DNA of 64,000 bases from Anticarsia gemmatalis (taxonomy: Eukaryota > Arthropoda > Insecta > Lepidoptera > Erebidae). This document shows, one piece after another, positions 60,601 to 61,972 of this stretch (the first letter of the stretch is position 1; each line of letters opens with the position of its first letter). The position numbers and the translations under genes were made by a program. Location of the stretch: contig NC_134755.1 in the NCBI RefSeq assembly GCF_050436995.1, positions 6,821,001 through 6,885,000 of the forward strand, in the 5' to 3' direction. The notes under the pieces are model-generated. The model was not told where the DNA came from and did no database searches. It saw only the letters and a list, made by a program, of their open reading frames with translations.

Positions 60601-60788
60601 ATTTTCGTTAAGGTTACGATTTAACTCACCTTCGGCAAATCTCTTATGTGATTAGCATCCAAAAAGAGCTCTTCTAAGCTCCTGGAATATCGCAAAATGT
60701 CTTCAGGTACTGTTGGCAACGAGCAATGCCGCTTGTCTACACATTCCACTTGGCGATTACATTTGAACAAAGGTATACATCGAAACAT
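494..60788 (-). CDS. scrib: scribble (LAP4): LRR and PDZ polarity scaffold, partial at C-terminus
   Basis: Scribble is a cortical scaffold of the LAP family that works with Dlg and Lgl at septate or basolateral junctions to set epithelial polarity and limit growth. Twenty-five exons listed separately below join in frame to about 1,372 codons. In order they encode an N-terminal cap, 16 leucine-rich repeats (about residues 38-420), a LAP-specific and acidic linker (about 420-725), PDZ1 (about 745-835), PDZ2 (about 952-1050) and PDZ3 (about 1276-1372). The start is fixed by the family-typical opening MFRCIPLFKCNRQVE and by LEELFLDANHIRDLPK. PDZ carboxylate loops GLGLS, GLGFS and LGFS are visible. 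The fourth PDZ domain expected of Scribble is not in the window and must lie to the left of it. The gene spans more than 60 kb because of transposon-filled introns. All splice sites are GT/AG and phases agree. Identification is by recognition of the family; no database search was run. Confidence 0.96.
926..1036 (-). CDS. scrib: scrib exon 24: PDZ3 first half
   Basis: The exon is 111 nt, ATTGTTCCAG|GAC to CAT|GTTAGT. It encodes DVTLYKEGGSLGFSIIGGTD and HSCVPFGGKEPGIFISH, the typical third PDZ of Scribble (LGFSIIGG, EPGIFIS). It is phase 0 at both ends. The donor GTTAGT is mildly non-consensus. Confidence 0.95.
1037..2891. other. scribble intron 23-24
   Basis: Apart from the perfect hairpin at 1834-1896, I see nothing recognisable in this AT-rich 1.86-kb intron. 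Confidence 0.7.
1834..1896. repeat. Perfect hairpin, 28-bp arms, 7-base loop
   Basis: ATTAATTGAATGTCTTTGTC (continuing GATGTTTA) is followed after TTTGAAG by its exact inverse. It lies in the intron between scribble exons 23 and 24. Confidence 0.9.
2892..3152 (-). CDS. scrib: scrib exon 23: conserved MIPAHFL segment, linker into PDZ3
   Basis: The exon is 261 nt and strongly GC-rich (CGG/GGC runs). It encodes PSRPITNEEFQAMIPAHFLG, a Pro/Ala-rich core (RAPPAGLLPPPPAALG), then TETITKSTFTETTVTRITDN and LVAPLIIE leading into PDZ3. The acceptor CGCGCAG|CCG has a weak pyrimidine tract and was chosen because the frame closes just upstream. It ends GAA|GTAAGG in phase 0. Confidence 0.88.
3153..4399. 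other. scribble intron 22-23
   Basis: AT-rich 1.25 kb without recognisable repeats, ORFs or RNAs. The same holds for the shorter introns 4493-4818 and 6877-7219. Confidence 0.7.
4400..4492 (-). CDS. scrib: scrib exon 22: linker
   Basis: The exon is 93 nt, CACTTCAG|GCC to CAG|GTAACA, phase 0 at both ends. It encodes AKTSTNSTSTPLTPGADKMH and GSNDDVFDDIQ. It is skippable in frame. Confidence 0.82.
4819..5135 (-). CDS. scrib: scrib exon 21: His/Pro/Gln-rich linker
   Basis: The exon is 317 nt, TTACATAG|GC to CAG|GTGAGG. It starts ELLPRKSTSEEVREHKTSLQ, then becomes low-complexity (HTHTHTAPRVSAHAAPAH, QPAVQPMVQSPVQPQKQ) and ends PRKLSQPNGQ. The composition suggests a flexible spacer between PDZ2 and PDZ3. 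It ends in phase 0. Confidence 0.9.
5330..5441 (-). CDS. scrib: scrib exon 20: PDZ2 end
   Basis: The exon is 112 nt, TTCCTTAG|ATA to CAGG|GTAAAT. It encodes INGVDMESAPHEAAVALLTG and HERFVRLVLQRTITTDQ, completing PDZ2 with a helix-2 His in the class I position. It ends in phase 1. Confidence 0.95.
5597..5787 (-). CDS. scrib: scrib exon 19: PDZ2 first part
   Basis: The exon is 191 nt, TTTCTAG|TG to TCT|GTAAGT. It encodes VLVHTTLIRDGAGLGFSIAG, GKGSPPYRDDSDAIYISRIS and PQGAAAKDGKMLVGDKVVS. GLGFSIAGG marks the binding loop of PDZ2. It ends in phase 0. Confidence 0.96.
5925..6174 (-). CDS. scrib: scrib exon 18: proline-rich linker
   Basis: The exon is 250 nt, CTAAACAG|GTT to CCACCAG|GTAAGC. It encodes VPTGRGIPTKPLIISNQYAQ, an acidic EFEPEYKEMVP, then a Pro/Ser/Asn-rich run ending QASPPPPSTSPYIPP. 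It ends in phase 1. Confidence 0.9.
6328..6412 (-). CDS. scrib: scrib exon 17: linker after PDZ1
   Basis: The exon is 85 nt, TTTTTCAG|A to GGACAG|GTAATA. It encodes THSRAPSGASHHSVSSTTDT and VSTLENGQ, a Ser/Thr-rich and likely disordered linker. It ends in phase 0. Confidence 0.88.
6743..6876 (-). CDS. scrib: scrib exon 16: PDZ1 second half
   Basis: The exon is 134 nt, CTTCAG|GTT to ACCAG|GTTCCG. It encodes VGDKVLSVNGTSVVDVDHYY and AVEVLKASGPTLTLVVTRD. GDKVLSVNG is the second conserved PDZ block, and a helix 2 His or Tyr lies near the usual class-determining position. It ends in phase 2. Confidence 0.95.
7220..7425 (-). CDS. scrib: scrib exon 15: PDZ1 first half
   Basis: The exon is 206 nt, with acceptor TTTTTTTTAATAG and donor AGA|GTAAGT. 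After ESVSERAESEARVVS it encodes IEVRIARTAGGLGLSIAGGR, GSTPYIGDDDGIFISRV and QNGPAYMSGLR. GLGLSIAGG is the PDZ carboxylate-binding loop and strand. PDZ1 of Scribble binds C-terminal motifs of junctional partners. Confidence 0.96.
7655..7808 (+). repeat. Interspersed repeat fragment ending CCGCGGGCGGAAAGCTAG
   Basis: The 3' end GGCCGAAGCCGCGGGCGGAA followed by AGCTAG and T is a very common lepidopteran repeat terminus, possibly Helitron-like because it ends CTAG before T. The 5' limit is a guess. It lies in the intron before PDZ1. Confidence 0.5.
11531..11587 (-). CDS. scrib: scrib phase-1 cassette exon or short alternative start exon
   Basis: Two readings are possible. As a cassette, CTATTCAG|GA to AAGC|GTAAGT gives 57 nt, phase 1 at both ends, encoding GSSPGLVKDEEMGVIRRKKR between exon 14 and PDZ1. 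As a start exon, the ATG at 11555 gives MGVIRRKKR joined to ESVSERAESEA. The donor is a perfect GTAAGT. A CpG-rich patch lies 300-400 bp upstream in the transcript sense (11880-12000) and could be its promoter. Confidence 0.5.
11880..12005. promoter_or_regulatory. CpG-rich patch, candidate internal scribble promoter
   Basis: GCGCGCTGCCCGGGGCGCAT and GGCGCCGGCGCCCGCGCCCG stand out in an AT-rich intron. The patch lies about 300 bp upstream (transcript sense) of the phase-1 exon at 11531-11587. No motif beyond composition was found. Confidence 0.3.
14097..14207 (+). CDS. Exon-like open frame on the plus strand, unrecognised
   Basis: TTGTTTCAG|T and TTAG|GTACAA bracket 111 nt with the frame EAAEFTSVNRARLLFYQASV and HERHELDEGTRKHNPV, phase 2 at both ends. 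It is GC-rich against AT-rich flanks and antisense to scribble. The minus strand is also open here (NRVVLARAFVEFVAFVHRCL), so the coding strand is unsure. Confidence 0.25.
15887..16451 (-). CDS. scrib: scrib alternative first coding exon: 188-residue low-complexity N-terminus
   Basis: The frame is open from an ATG at 16451, with an in-frame TAA two codons upstream, to TATG|GTACGT. It has 188 codons and ends in phase 1 exactly like exon 14, so it can splice to exon 15 (PDZ1). The protein is rich in Ser, Asn, Tyr, Gln and Arg (for example RSSTRSNRSNASSNSNS and HEQ-type YYYQSQHLNNVGQHQYQ). It contains GTLPRSVSRLDGPRERPIYP and ends SELQPIVHGYG. I see no acceptor that would make it internal. A transcript starting here would lack all LRRs and keep the PDZ array. 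The family role of this segment is not known to me. Confidence 0.65.
19179..19249 (-). CDS. scrib: scrib exon 14: acidic linker before PDZ1
   Basis: The acceptor is TTTTTACAG|GCA and the donor is GACG|GTGAGT. It encodes AIKKREQQDEPKTDDEE and then TADDVQD, ending in phase 1 (G|) to meet the G|GT of exon 15. Exon phases on both sides call for 73 nt, so treat the lower boundary as accurate to plus or minus 2 bases. Confidence 0.75.
19685..19830. promoter_or_regulatory. CpG-rich patch upstream of scribble exon 14
   Basis: The stretch is GC-rich with many CG dinucleotides (GAGGGCCCGCGCGCATCAGC). It lies 0.4-0.6 kb upstream, in transcript sense, of exon 14. It is open in several frames, but none resembles a known protein. 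It could be an internal promoter or 5' UTR. Confidence 0.25.
21089..21161. repeat. Perfect palindrome, 36-bp arms, 1-base centre
   Basis: The arm 21089-21124 starts TGATATCATTGAATAATACA and its exact inverse is 21126-21161, with a single C at 21125. It lies 85 bp downstream (transcript sense) of scribble exon 13. Confidence 0.93.
21246..21398 (-). CDS. scrib: scrib exon 13: RRDTPHHLKNKRV motif
   Basis: The exon is 153 nt and very GC-rich, from GTTTAG|CAC to CGCAG|GTGCGC. It includes GRLHRRDTPHHLKNKRVNQI, a basic motif seen just before the PDZ region of Scribble, then DARRARDLIAQ. The upstream limit is the only in-frame AG acceptor I could place. Its pyrimidine tract is poor, so the 5' edge is less certain than the 3' edge. 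Confidence 0.8.
21399..23212. other. scribble intron 12-13
   Basis: Carries the mariner-type MITE at 22874-23059. Otherwise AT-rich with nothing recognised. Introns 23339-24153, 24334-25736 and 25905-27210 are likewise featureless, apart from a 10-bp-arm palindrome (ACAGTACCTA) near 23989-24010. Confidence 0.65.
22874..23059. mobile_element. mariner-type MITE with 44-bp inverted repeats
   Basis: The arms 22874-22917 and 23016-23059 are inverse copies (AAGTCTTTTCGCATTATAGT, then ATGTAT and AACTTGTAATAAAATCT) differing by about one base. The spacer is about 98 bp and there are TA dinucleotides near both ends. The ends resemble mariner-type TIRs. There is no coding capacity. It lies in the intron between scribble exons 12 and 13. 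Confidence 0.75.
23213..23338 (-). CDS. scrib: scrib exon 12: acidic linker
   Basis: The exon is 126 nt, with acceptor TTCTTCTTCCAG and donor GAG|GTACGT. It encodes 42 residues ending in an acidic run (SSEGENDDNDDSDELE). It is phase 0 at both ends, so it too could be skipped. It is probably disordered. Confidence 0.85.
24154..24333 (-). CDS. scrib: scrib exon 11: TPHPKDLKAKAHKL motif
   Basis: The exon is 180 nt, with acceptor TAATGTTCACAG and donor GAA|GTAAGA. It encodes TPFVRQNTPHPKDLKAKAHK, a hallmark motif of the Scribble linker, then a low-complexity stretch with PPEHVEEPVETIE. It is phase 0 at both ends. Confidence 0.95.
25737..25904 (-). CDS. scrib: scrib exon 10: probable cassette exon, linker
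   Basis: The exon is 168 nt, phase 0 at both ends, with acceptor AATTTTAAG and donor GAG|GTATGC. It encodes 56 residues starting VPSIQEEGEETPSESFFTQQ followed by a basic, serine-rich stretch (RRPINVVRKLVTTQRRSS). In the family the ELKE of exon 9 normally runs straight into TPFVRQNTPHP of exon 11, so this looks like an optional insert. GC content is raised relative to its flanks, as in the other coding exons. Confidence 0.62.
27211..27320 (-). CDS. scrib: scrib exon 9: conserved linker
   Basis: The exon is 110 nt, with acceptor GGTTTCACAG and donor GAG|GTGAGA. It encodes SSISRDRDSDNEDWEQKENS and then RTHSVKFTEDVPELKE. The VKFTED motif is typical of the segment after the LRRs in insect Scribble. 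It ends in phase 0. Confidence 0.92.
27735..28300. repeat. Probable interspersed repeat with terminal GC-rich patch
   Basis: The stretch includes CGCAACGGATTTTGATGCGG followed by TTTTCA, a widespread lepidopteran repeat motif. It ends near a sharply GC-rich patch GGGCCGGCCGCGGCGGCGGG at 28259-28278. Boundaries and class are uncertain. It lies in the intron between scribble exons 8 and 9. Confidence 0.4.
28912..29156 (+). mobile_element. Non-autonomous Helitron copy 1
   Basis: The 245-bp element begins TCTATACTACTATTATAAAG after an A and ends CTAG before a T, the Helitron A|T target rule. Near the 3' end is the hairpin CGCAAGCGAAGTTGCG followed by CGGGTCAGCTAG. It contains a TTTG tetranucleotide run. 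Two inverted copies lie elsewhere in the window. Confidence 0.85.
29617..29706 (-). CDS. scrib: scrib exon 8: probable cassette exon, linker
   Basis: The exon is 90 nt, phase 1 at both ends, from CAAATAG|AG to AAAG|GTAAGG. It encodes 30 residues beginning ELEHTSEVGSGHWFREHRFN. Exon 7 (CCA G|) can splice equally well to exon 9 (G|AA TCG), so this block can be included or skipped without a frame change. I did not recognise the peptide as a conserved Scribble segment; the splice sites and open frame are the evidence. Confidence 0.55.
30602..30771 (-). CDS. scrib: scrib exon 7: LRR16 and start of LAP-specific region
   Basis: The exon is 170 nt, with acceptor AATGTTTTCAG and donor CCAG|GTATCA. 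It encodes LEYLPYTLVNLELKAVWLSE, then NQAQPLLSFQ and LTCFLLPQLSYTQQP, the conserved cap that follows the last LRR in LAP proteins. It ends in phase 1 (G|). Confidence 0.95.
30968..31213 (-). CDS. scrib: scrib exon 6: LRR12-15
   Basis: The exon is 246 nt, with acceptor TATCTCTTCCAG and donor AG|GTGAGTC. It encodes CTNLQELILTENFLMELPNS, TVLNVDRNTLAEIPIDIG, GVLCLRDNKLTRLPNELG and HVLDVSGN. It ends in phase 2. Confidence 0.96.
31306..31598 (-). CDS. scrib: scrib exon 5: LRR8-11
   Basis: The exon is 293 nt. Four consecutive repeats are visible: ALEELWLDHNKLQYLPPEIG, LICLDVSENKLEKIPEEIG, LTDLHLSQNMLETVPDGIG and LCILKLDQNRLHTLN. It ends AAG|GTTAGT, a slightly weak donor, in phase 2, completing an Arg codon with exon 6. 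Confidence 0.96.
31684..31804 (-). CDS. scrib: scrib exon 4: LRR6-7
   Basis: The exon is 121 nt, with acceptor TTCCGTTTCAG and donor CTG|GTAAGTAATG. It encodes LVSLQSLELRENLLKSLPES and then RLQRLDLGDNDIEEL. It ends in phase 0. Confidence 0.95.
32814..32912 (+). repeat. LINE 3'-end fragment with (TAAA)n tail
   Basis: GGCATTAAGTCCGCCTTTAT followed by TTTTTGTATAAG and a TAAATAAATAAA tail is a familiar lepidopteran non-LTR 3' end. There is no coding part here. Confidence 0.5.
33480..33575 (+). repeat. Dispersed repeat, partner of 47200-47315
   Basis: Shares TTTAGTTAAAAAACTA, AGGAGTGAAAGAAACAAAAC (one difference), AAGCCTTTCATAACTTCATA and TATGAATA with the partner copy in the same order. Class unknown. 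Confidence 0.6.
34859..35112 (-). mobile_element. Non-autonomous Helitron copy 2, inverted
   Basis: Same family as the copy at 28912: CTAG end at 34859, hairpin GCGCAACTTCGCTTGCG, and the TC end at 35111-35112 with flanking A|T intact. It is 254 bp and lies in the scribble intron between exons 3 and 4. Confidence 0.87.
37589..37757 (-). CDS. scrib: scrib exon 3: LRR4-5
   Basis: The exon is 169 nt from TTCAG|AC to GGCAG|GTGAG. It encodes DIPDIPEDIKKLRALQIADF, then SSNPIPRLPAGFSQL and VLGLNDMSLTSLPSDFG. GC content is clearly higher than in the surrounding introns. It ends in phase 2 (AG|T, serine) to match exon 4. Confidence 0.96.
41071..41889. mobile_element. 819-bp TIR element with reiterated CCTAATACCGTCCC motifs
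   Basis: The ends are TAAGGTAGGGTCGCCAAAT (41071-41089) and its exact inverse (41871-41889), both preceded by TA outside. The interior is AT-rich except for a motif CCTAATACCGTCCC in both orientations at about 41285, 41468, 41489, 41508 and 41845. It includes a 17-bp-arm hairpin at 41461-41503. There is no ORF of note. It is probably a non-autonomous DNA transposon; I do not recognise the superfamily. Confidence 0.7.
42800..42931 (-). CDS. Exon-like open frame, unrecognised terminal exon
   Basis: On the minus strand a good acceptor (TTTTTGCCCTCAG|GG) opens 43 codons of high-GC, C/G-ending codons. They read GVYCVPLVATDVHYSGRWIG, TGYPSVALYDEQLNNVL and MGFQWW, then a stop. The stretch stands out against AT-rich intron. 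I do not recognise the protein. It could be the last exon of a gene nested in the scribble intron, an alternative scribble end, or a decayed insertion. No partner exon was firmly found. Confidence 0.35.
   Translation of the reverse strand, partial: GVYCVPLVATDVHYSGRWIGTGYPSVALYDEQLNNVLMGFQWW
43133..43609. repeat. Foldback element with ~190-bp inverted arms
   Basis: The arm at 43133-43325 (ATGCCATCAAAAACATTCTG onward) is repeated inversely at 43418-43609 with a few point differences and one length change in an A/T run. About 92 bp lie between. There is no ORF. It lies in the scribble intron between exons 2 and 3. Confidence 0.85.
44020..44067 (+). repeat. 8-bp minisatellite (GTGARTCA)n
   Basis: About six copies of GTGAGTCA/GTGAATCA run in tandem, inside a stretch (about 43615-44290) that resembles a common lepidopteran interspersed repeat. 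Confidence 0.8.
46045..46165 (-). CDS. Exon-like open frame, unrecognised
   Basis: The acceptor AACTTGTCAG is followed by SSGLELKSLNDFVRLLNRLN and AAKRCIVL on the minus strand, in a GC-rich patch. Possible donor CTCG|GTACTC. It is on the same strand as the exon-like block at 42800 but in a non-matching phase if joined directly. Function unknown. Confidence 0.25.
47200..47315 (+). repeat. Dispersed repeat, partner of 33480-33575
   Basis: Contains TTTAGTTAAAAAACTA, AGGAGTAAAAGAAACAAAAC, AAGCCTTTCATTACTTCATA and TATGAATAAGAC in the same order as the copy at 33480. Its GACGAACG segment is absent from the partner. Class unknown. Confidence 0.6.
49023..49085. repeat. Perfect hairpin, 29-bp arms, 5-base loop
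   Basis: ACTCATTTTTCCTTTGAAAG (continuing AAGTCTTAC) and its exact inverse are separated by GTCTA. It lies in the intron between scribble exons 2 and 3. Confidence 0.92.
51089..51362 (-). mobile_element. Non-autonomous Helitron copy 3, inverted
   Basis: This 274-bp copy has a longer (AAAC)n run than copy 2. It has the CTAG end at 51089 and ends TATACTAATATTATAAAGC on the other side. The base outside the TC end is T, not A, so that border has changed. It lies in the scribble intron between exons 2 and 3. Confidence 0.83.
53532..53599 (+). pseudogene. Outer Harbinger MADF-type ORF, 5' part, interrupted
   Basis: The ATG at 53532 opens MSLKSFKFGTADHIKFFELY-RS, which matches 12 of 16 positions of the intact copy's KFGSADLIKFIEIYRS. 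The frame hits TAA at once because the inner element inserted here. It resumes at 57161. Confidence 0.8.
53955..54690 (-). mobile_element. Non-LTR retrotransposon (CR1/jockey-like) with internal deletion
   Basis: On the minus strand the right part encodes the opening of an AP-endonuclease domain (NVINLVHQNIRGIMGKELEI and CIDIFCITEHWLKE, 54485-54680), ending at a stop. The left part, from 54468 down, encodes the very end of a reverse-transcriptase ORF (TRNKDKLVIPVTRLQKINKS, GQCVRFYNKIPSEIQ, then a stop at 54208). The central several kb are missing. The 3' UTR has three copies of a unit with AATTAATAACAATGTCATAA and ends in TTTGAC repeats, a terminus type seen in lepidopteran LINEs. It lies inside the inner Harbinger. 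Confidence 0.7.
54115..54193 (-). repeat. Three tandem copies of a ~23-bp unit in the LINE 3' UTR
   Basis: The unit AAATTAATAACAATGTCATA occurs three times, once interrupted by ATGAAATATAAC. It is confined to the LINE 3' UTR. Confidence 0.75.
54744..55103 (+). CDS. Harbinger accessory protein exon 1: MADF/Myb-SANT-like DNA-binding domain
   Basis: The exon has 120 codons from ATG to AATATG|GTATGT. It opens MSQKVLKFGSADLIKFIEIY and continues RSHDCLWDTENLNYKNRDAR, AAFAQEFGVEGFGPKEITNK and IKNLRTQYHGERKKIKDSMG, a MADF-type helical domain. The pattern is an aromatic/acidic start, CLWDT, KNLRTQYxxERKK. In PIF/Harbinger elements the second protein binds DNA and helps the transposase enter the nucleus and act. 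The start is the first Met before the domain. It ends in phase 0 and continues at 56006. Confidence 0.85.
55196..55981 (-). CDS. HARBI1-type transposase exon 2: DDE nuclease domain
   Basis: The exon has 261 codons plus stop, acceptor TTATTTTACAG|GTA. It opens VPRCEEDWNKIQKGFLLRW. All three catalytic acids are present: Asp in NGAIDGKHINV, Asp in TYIDVGAKGRNSDGG, and Glu in RRIVENAFGILTARF. The joined transposase is about 405 residues, normal for the family, with no stop or frameshift seen. The exon lies wholly in the intron of the antisense MADF/BESS gene, and the two acceptors are only 24 bp apart. Confidence 0.92.
   Translation of the reverse strand, partial: VPRCEEDWNKIQKGFLLRWNFPNCNGAIDGKHINVKCPPCTGSDFFNYKSTFSIVLLACVDHHYCFTYIDVGAKGRNSDGGIFNNCTLKKAIEENTIHWPSNSVLVGDEAFPLKPYLMKPYPRRNDLTREQKIYNYRLCRCRRIVENAFGILTARFRVFEKPITTSIDKVDVIVKTSCALHNWLRKTSPASYTPPGFIDEECPRSGGRLGTWREHFSSGAFENITSQNNRHSTREALRIRDNYCHYFNHGGAVPWQDNAIF
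56006..56446 (+). CDS. Harbinger accessory protein exon 2: BESS-like C-terminus
   Basis: The acceptor ATGTTTTCAG|GAT continues the frame of exon 1 with DEAFFISQANTSQDDIVFEY and SPMPKKTTKKTSGYIESALN. It ends with DNFGKYVASSLRILNTENSI and DEIQAVLSKFKLLDHKEKER, a BESS-like dimerisation helix, then EDTWWNS and a stop. The joined protein is about 265 residues. The exon lies wholly within the intron of the antisense transposase gene. Confidence 0.82.
56527..56958 (-). CDS. HARBI1-type transposase exon 1: N-terminal helical domain
   Basis: The exon has 144 codons from the ATG at 56958 (MSAVSEGVLIVAALLRQEIL) to AAAG|GTATGT. It contains the basic KKRKKRCWIKKWIARR-type stretch, NMFRVNRTQFYYLLDKVGSS, and the helix-turn-helix-like ITLKYLATGDSLGTLSQLFR and VPKCTISTFLVEVLEAIY. 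This matches the usual N-terminal half of PIF/Harbinger transposases. An upstream in-frame ATG at 57090 exists, but the outer copy also starts its similarity at MSAV. Confidence 0.88.
57161..57362 (+). pseudogene. Outer Harbinger MADF-type ORF, 3' part, frameshifted
   Basis: After the TTA duplication the frame continues with YECLWNTENESYKNR. It then loses two bases relative to the intact copy (CGATGCAAGA against CGTGATGCACG-like sequence) and shifts to DARNAALNDFAKELGIEEFS and PKEITAKIKNMLSQYLQERK. It stops resembling the intact gene after SSMGTGA, where sequence from the other end of the element begins. Confidence 0.8.
57360..57599 (-). pseudogene. Outer Harbinger HARBI1-like transposase, N-terminal remnant
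   Basis: The ATG at 57599 gives MSAVREGVLIISALLRQELV, RKKKKRCWIKKWIARRNDLR and NMFRVTKTQLIYLLQEIG. This is close to the intact copy's MSAVSEGVLIVAALLRQEIL but breaks off before the DDE domain. A short stretch matching LELQIENEDDF of the intact copy is missing. Confidence 0.8.
58248..58365 (-). CDS. scrib: scrib exon 2: LRR2-3
   Basis: The exon is 118 nt, with acceptor TTTTTGTTACAG and donor G|GTAAGTG. It encodes NFFRLHRLRRLGLSDNEIHK and continues to LVELDVSRN. The Asp codon GAC is split G|AC with the next exon, 20.5 kb further along the transcript. Between it and exon 1 lies an intron holding a piggyBac remnant. Confidence 0.96.
58748..59747 (-). mobile_element. piggyBac-type remnant, 1.0 kb, TTAA-flanked
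   Basis: TTAA duplications at 58744-58747 and 59748-59751 flank inverted ends CCTTTAACTAGGGACGTG and CCTTTAACTAGTGACGTG. Subterminal copies of GTAGTCTCACAGGC recur on both sides. Inside, on the minus strand, is a piggyBac transposase C-terminal fragment. The element is far shorter than the 2.3-2.5 kb of complete copies, so the catalytic region is gone. It lies in scribble intron 1. Confidence 0.87.
59144..59540 (-). pseudogene. piggyBac transposase C-terminal fragment with Cys-rich finger, frameshifted
   Basis: The fragment reads LFYRIVDLSGVNAHILYNMH, then FLKSLALSLVLPQMQRRV, typical of the end of the piggyBac DDE domain. A frame change near 59250 then leads to CSFCPPNLHRMTVYTCVGCC and VCLQCSRPLCKNCQ, the terminal zinc-binding cysteine cluster. 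The N-terminus and the catalytic Asp region are absent. Confidence 0.82.
59814..59920. repeat. Interspersed repeat fragment (CCCGCTGTTGGGCAAGGGTC type)
   Basis: AGCCCATTATTGTCCCGCTG followed by TTGGGCAAGGGTCTTCTCCC and AATGAGGGAGGGGTTAGG resembles a very common lepidopteran LINE/SINE-related repeat. It lies in scribble intron 1, just outside the piggyBac remnant. Confidence 0.5.
60630..60788 (-). CDS. scrib: scrib exon 1: start codon, N-terminal cap and LRR1
   Basis: The exon has 53 codons from the ATG at 60786-60788 to AAG before GTGAGT. It reads MFRCIPLFKCNRQVE and then CVDKRHCSLPTVPEDILRYS, ending in the first repeat LEELFLDANHIRDLPK. The cysteine-rich start is diagnostic of LAP proteins. 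Human Scribble is known to be palmitoylated at N-terminal cysteines for membrane attachment, and Cys4 and Cys10 are present here. It ends in phase 0. Confidence 0.97.
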
Positions 60789-61899
60789 GTTGGACACTAC
60801 ACTTCATACAAACTATAATTGAATGAATCACTACAACGACACATATTTGAGCACTTTCAAGATTGTAACACTATTTCAGTATAGTAAAATTGATAACGAT
60901 ATCAAAATAATCCAAAAAACACAACTTACACCTCACCCTACAAAATGAAGCCACAAACTGTCAGAGTTGCCATGTGAAATTTATCAGGTATGCATTGCCC
61001 ACGTCAAAAATATAGAATCAGAATTTTCTCGTTCTGTTATTAAATTCTTAGAAAAAAAGATAGCTTTAAAAAACTTGGTGTTTAATAAACAGTTTAAGAA
61101 ATGCTTATAGATGCTCCATAAGAATTTAAGTAATAAAAAAATATGTAACACATTGTTAACAAAATCGTCATTCGAATTTGTTGAACCATTTATTTCAAAC
61201 TTAAATTCAATAAGTGCTAATAAGTTTAGCAGGTACTTACGTATTTTCATGGTATTTTCTAAAAAATAATACCTTTAGCAGACATATATTACATATATTT
61301 AGAAGTTTTTTACTTATTTATAAAGACAAAGTTAATGAACGATACTATGAACGTCACCGCATGCCTGCAGTGTTACGAGTGTACAAATTCCCTCTTTAAT
61401 TAAGGTTAATGATAATAATGCTCGAATCTATAATAATATGCACATCCACATTTAAATCAATTTATGTCATGAGCTAACATTTTTTGTGGATTTTTAATGA
61501 TTCAGTATATTGAATCATGACAATCGGATAAACCACTTCTCAAATGTTGATTTTACGACAGTTAAACAAGTTATTTCCGCAGAAATAGGCCAAGCTTACA
61601 TGACAGTGCTACGGCGGCTAGCTCGTTAAAGGCAAAAATGCAGCAAAATCTGTTTCTATGAAATTTAAATAAGCAAGAGATTTGTCATTTATATAGCTAT
61701 TAGCTACCTATTCATTAAATCAGCAAGGGGAGAAGTAAGATTTAGGCACTGACAGCACTGTTTTTGTCATTAATGTCAATGTCAATAGGTTCAAAATATC
61801 AAATAGAATCAATCAATTCAATTGAATCCAATCAAAACCGACTGGCCCTAGGATAAAGTAACGAGTAACGAAATAAAATTTTATTGAAAAATCGTCACT
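60789..61899. promoter_or_regulatory. Intergenic divergent region between scribble and P5C reductase
   Basis: These 1,111 bp separate the two start codons on opposite strands, so both 5' UTRs and promoters must lie here unless there are unseen 5' exons. I see no conserved coding, no clear TATA box that I would defend, and no recognisable repeat. The sequence is AT-rich, with a short GC-richer stretch around 61600-61625. Confidence 0.6.
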
Positions 61900-61972
61900 A
61901 TGAGTTTTAACTTAGGATTTATTGGTGGCGGTAACATGTCCACCGCGATTTTTAAAGGAATACTAAAAGGTG
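61900..61972 (+). CDS. P5C reductase exon 1: start and dinucleotide-binding loop
   Basis: The frame starts ATGAGTTTTAACTTAGG, preceded by GTCACT. It encodes MSFNLGFIGGGNMSTAIFKG and ILKG, then G|GTAAGT. The glycine-rich loop right after the start codon leaves no room for a targeting peptide. It ends in phase 1. Confidence 0.94.

Larger units (their letters stand above)
58366..60629. other. scribble intron 1-2
   Basis: Holds the piggyBac remnant (58748-59747) and an interspersed repeat (59814-59920). The last 700 bp before exon 1 are AT-rich with nothing recognised. Confidence 0.7.
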
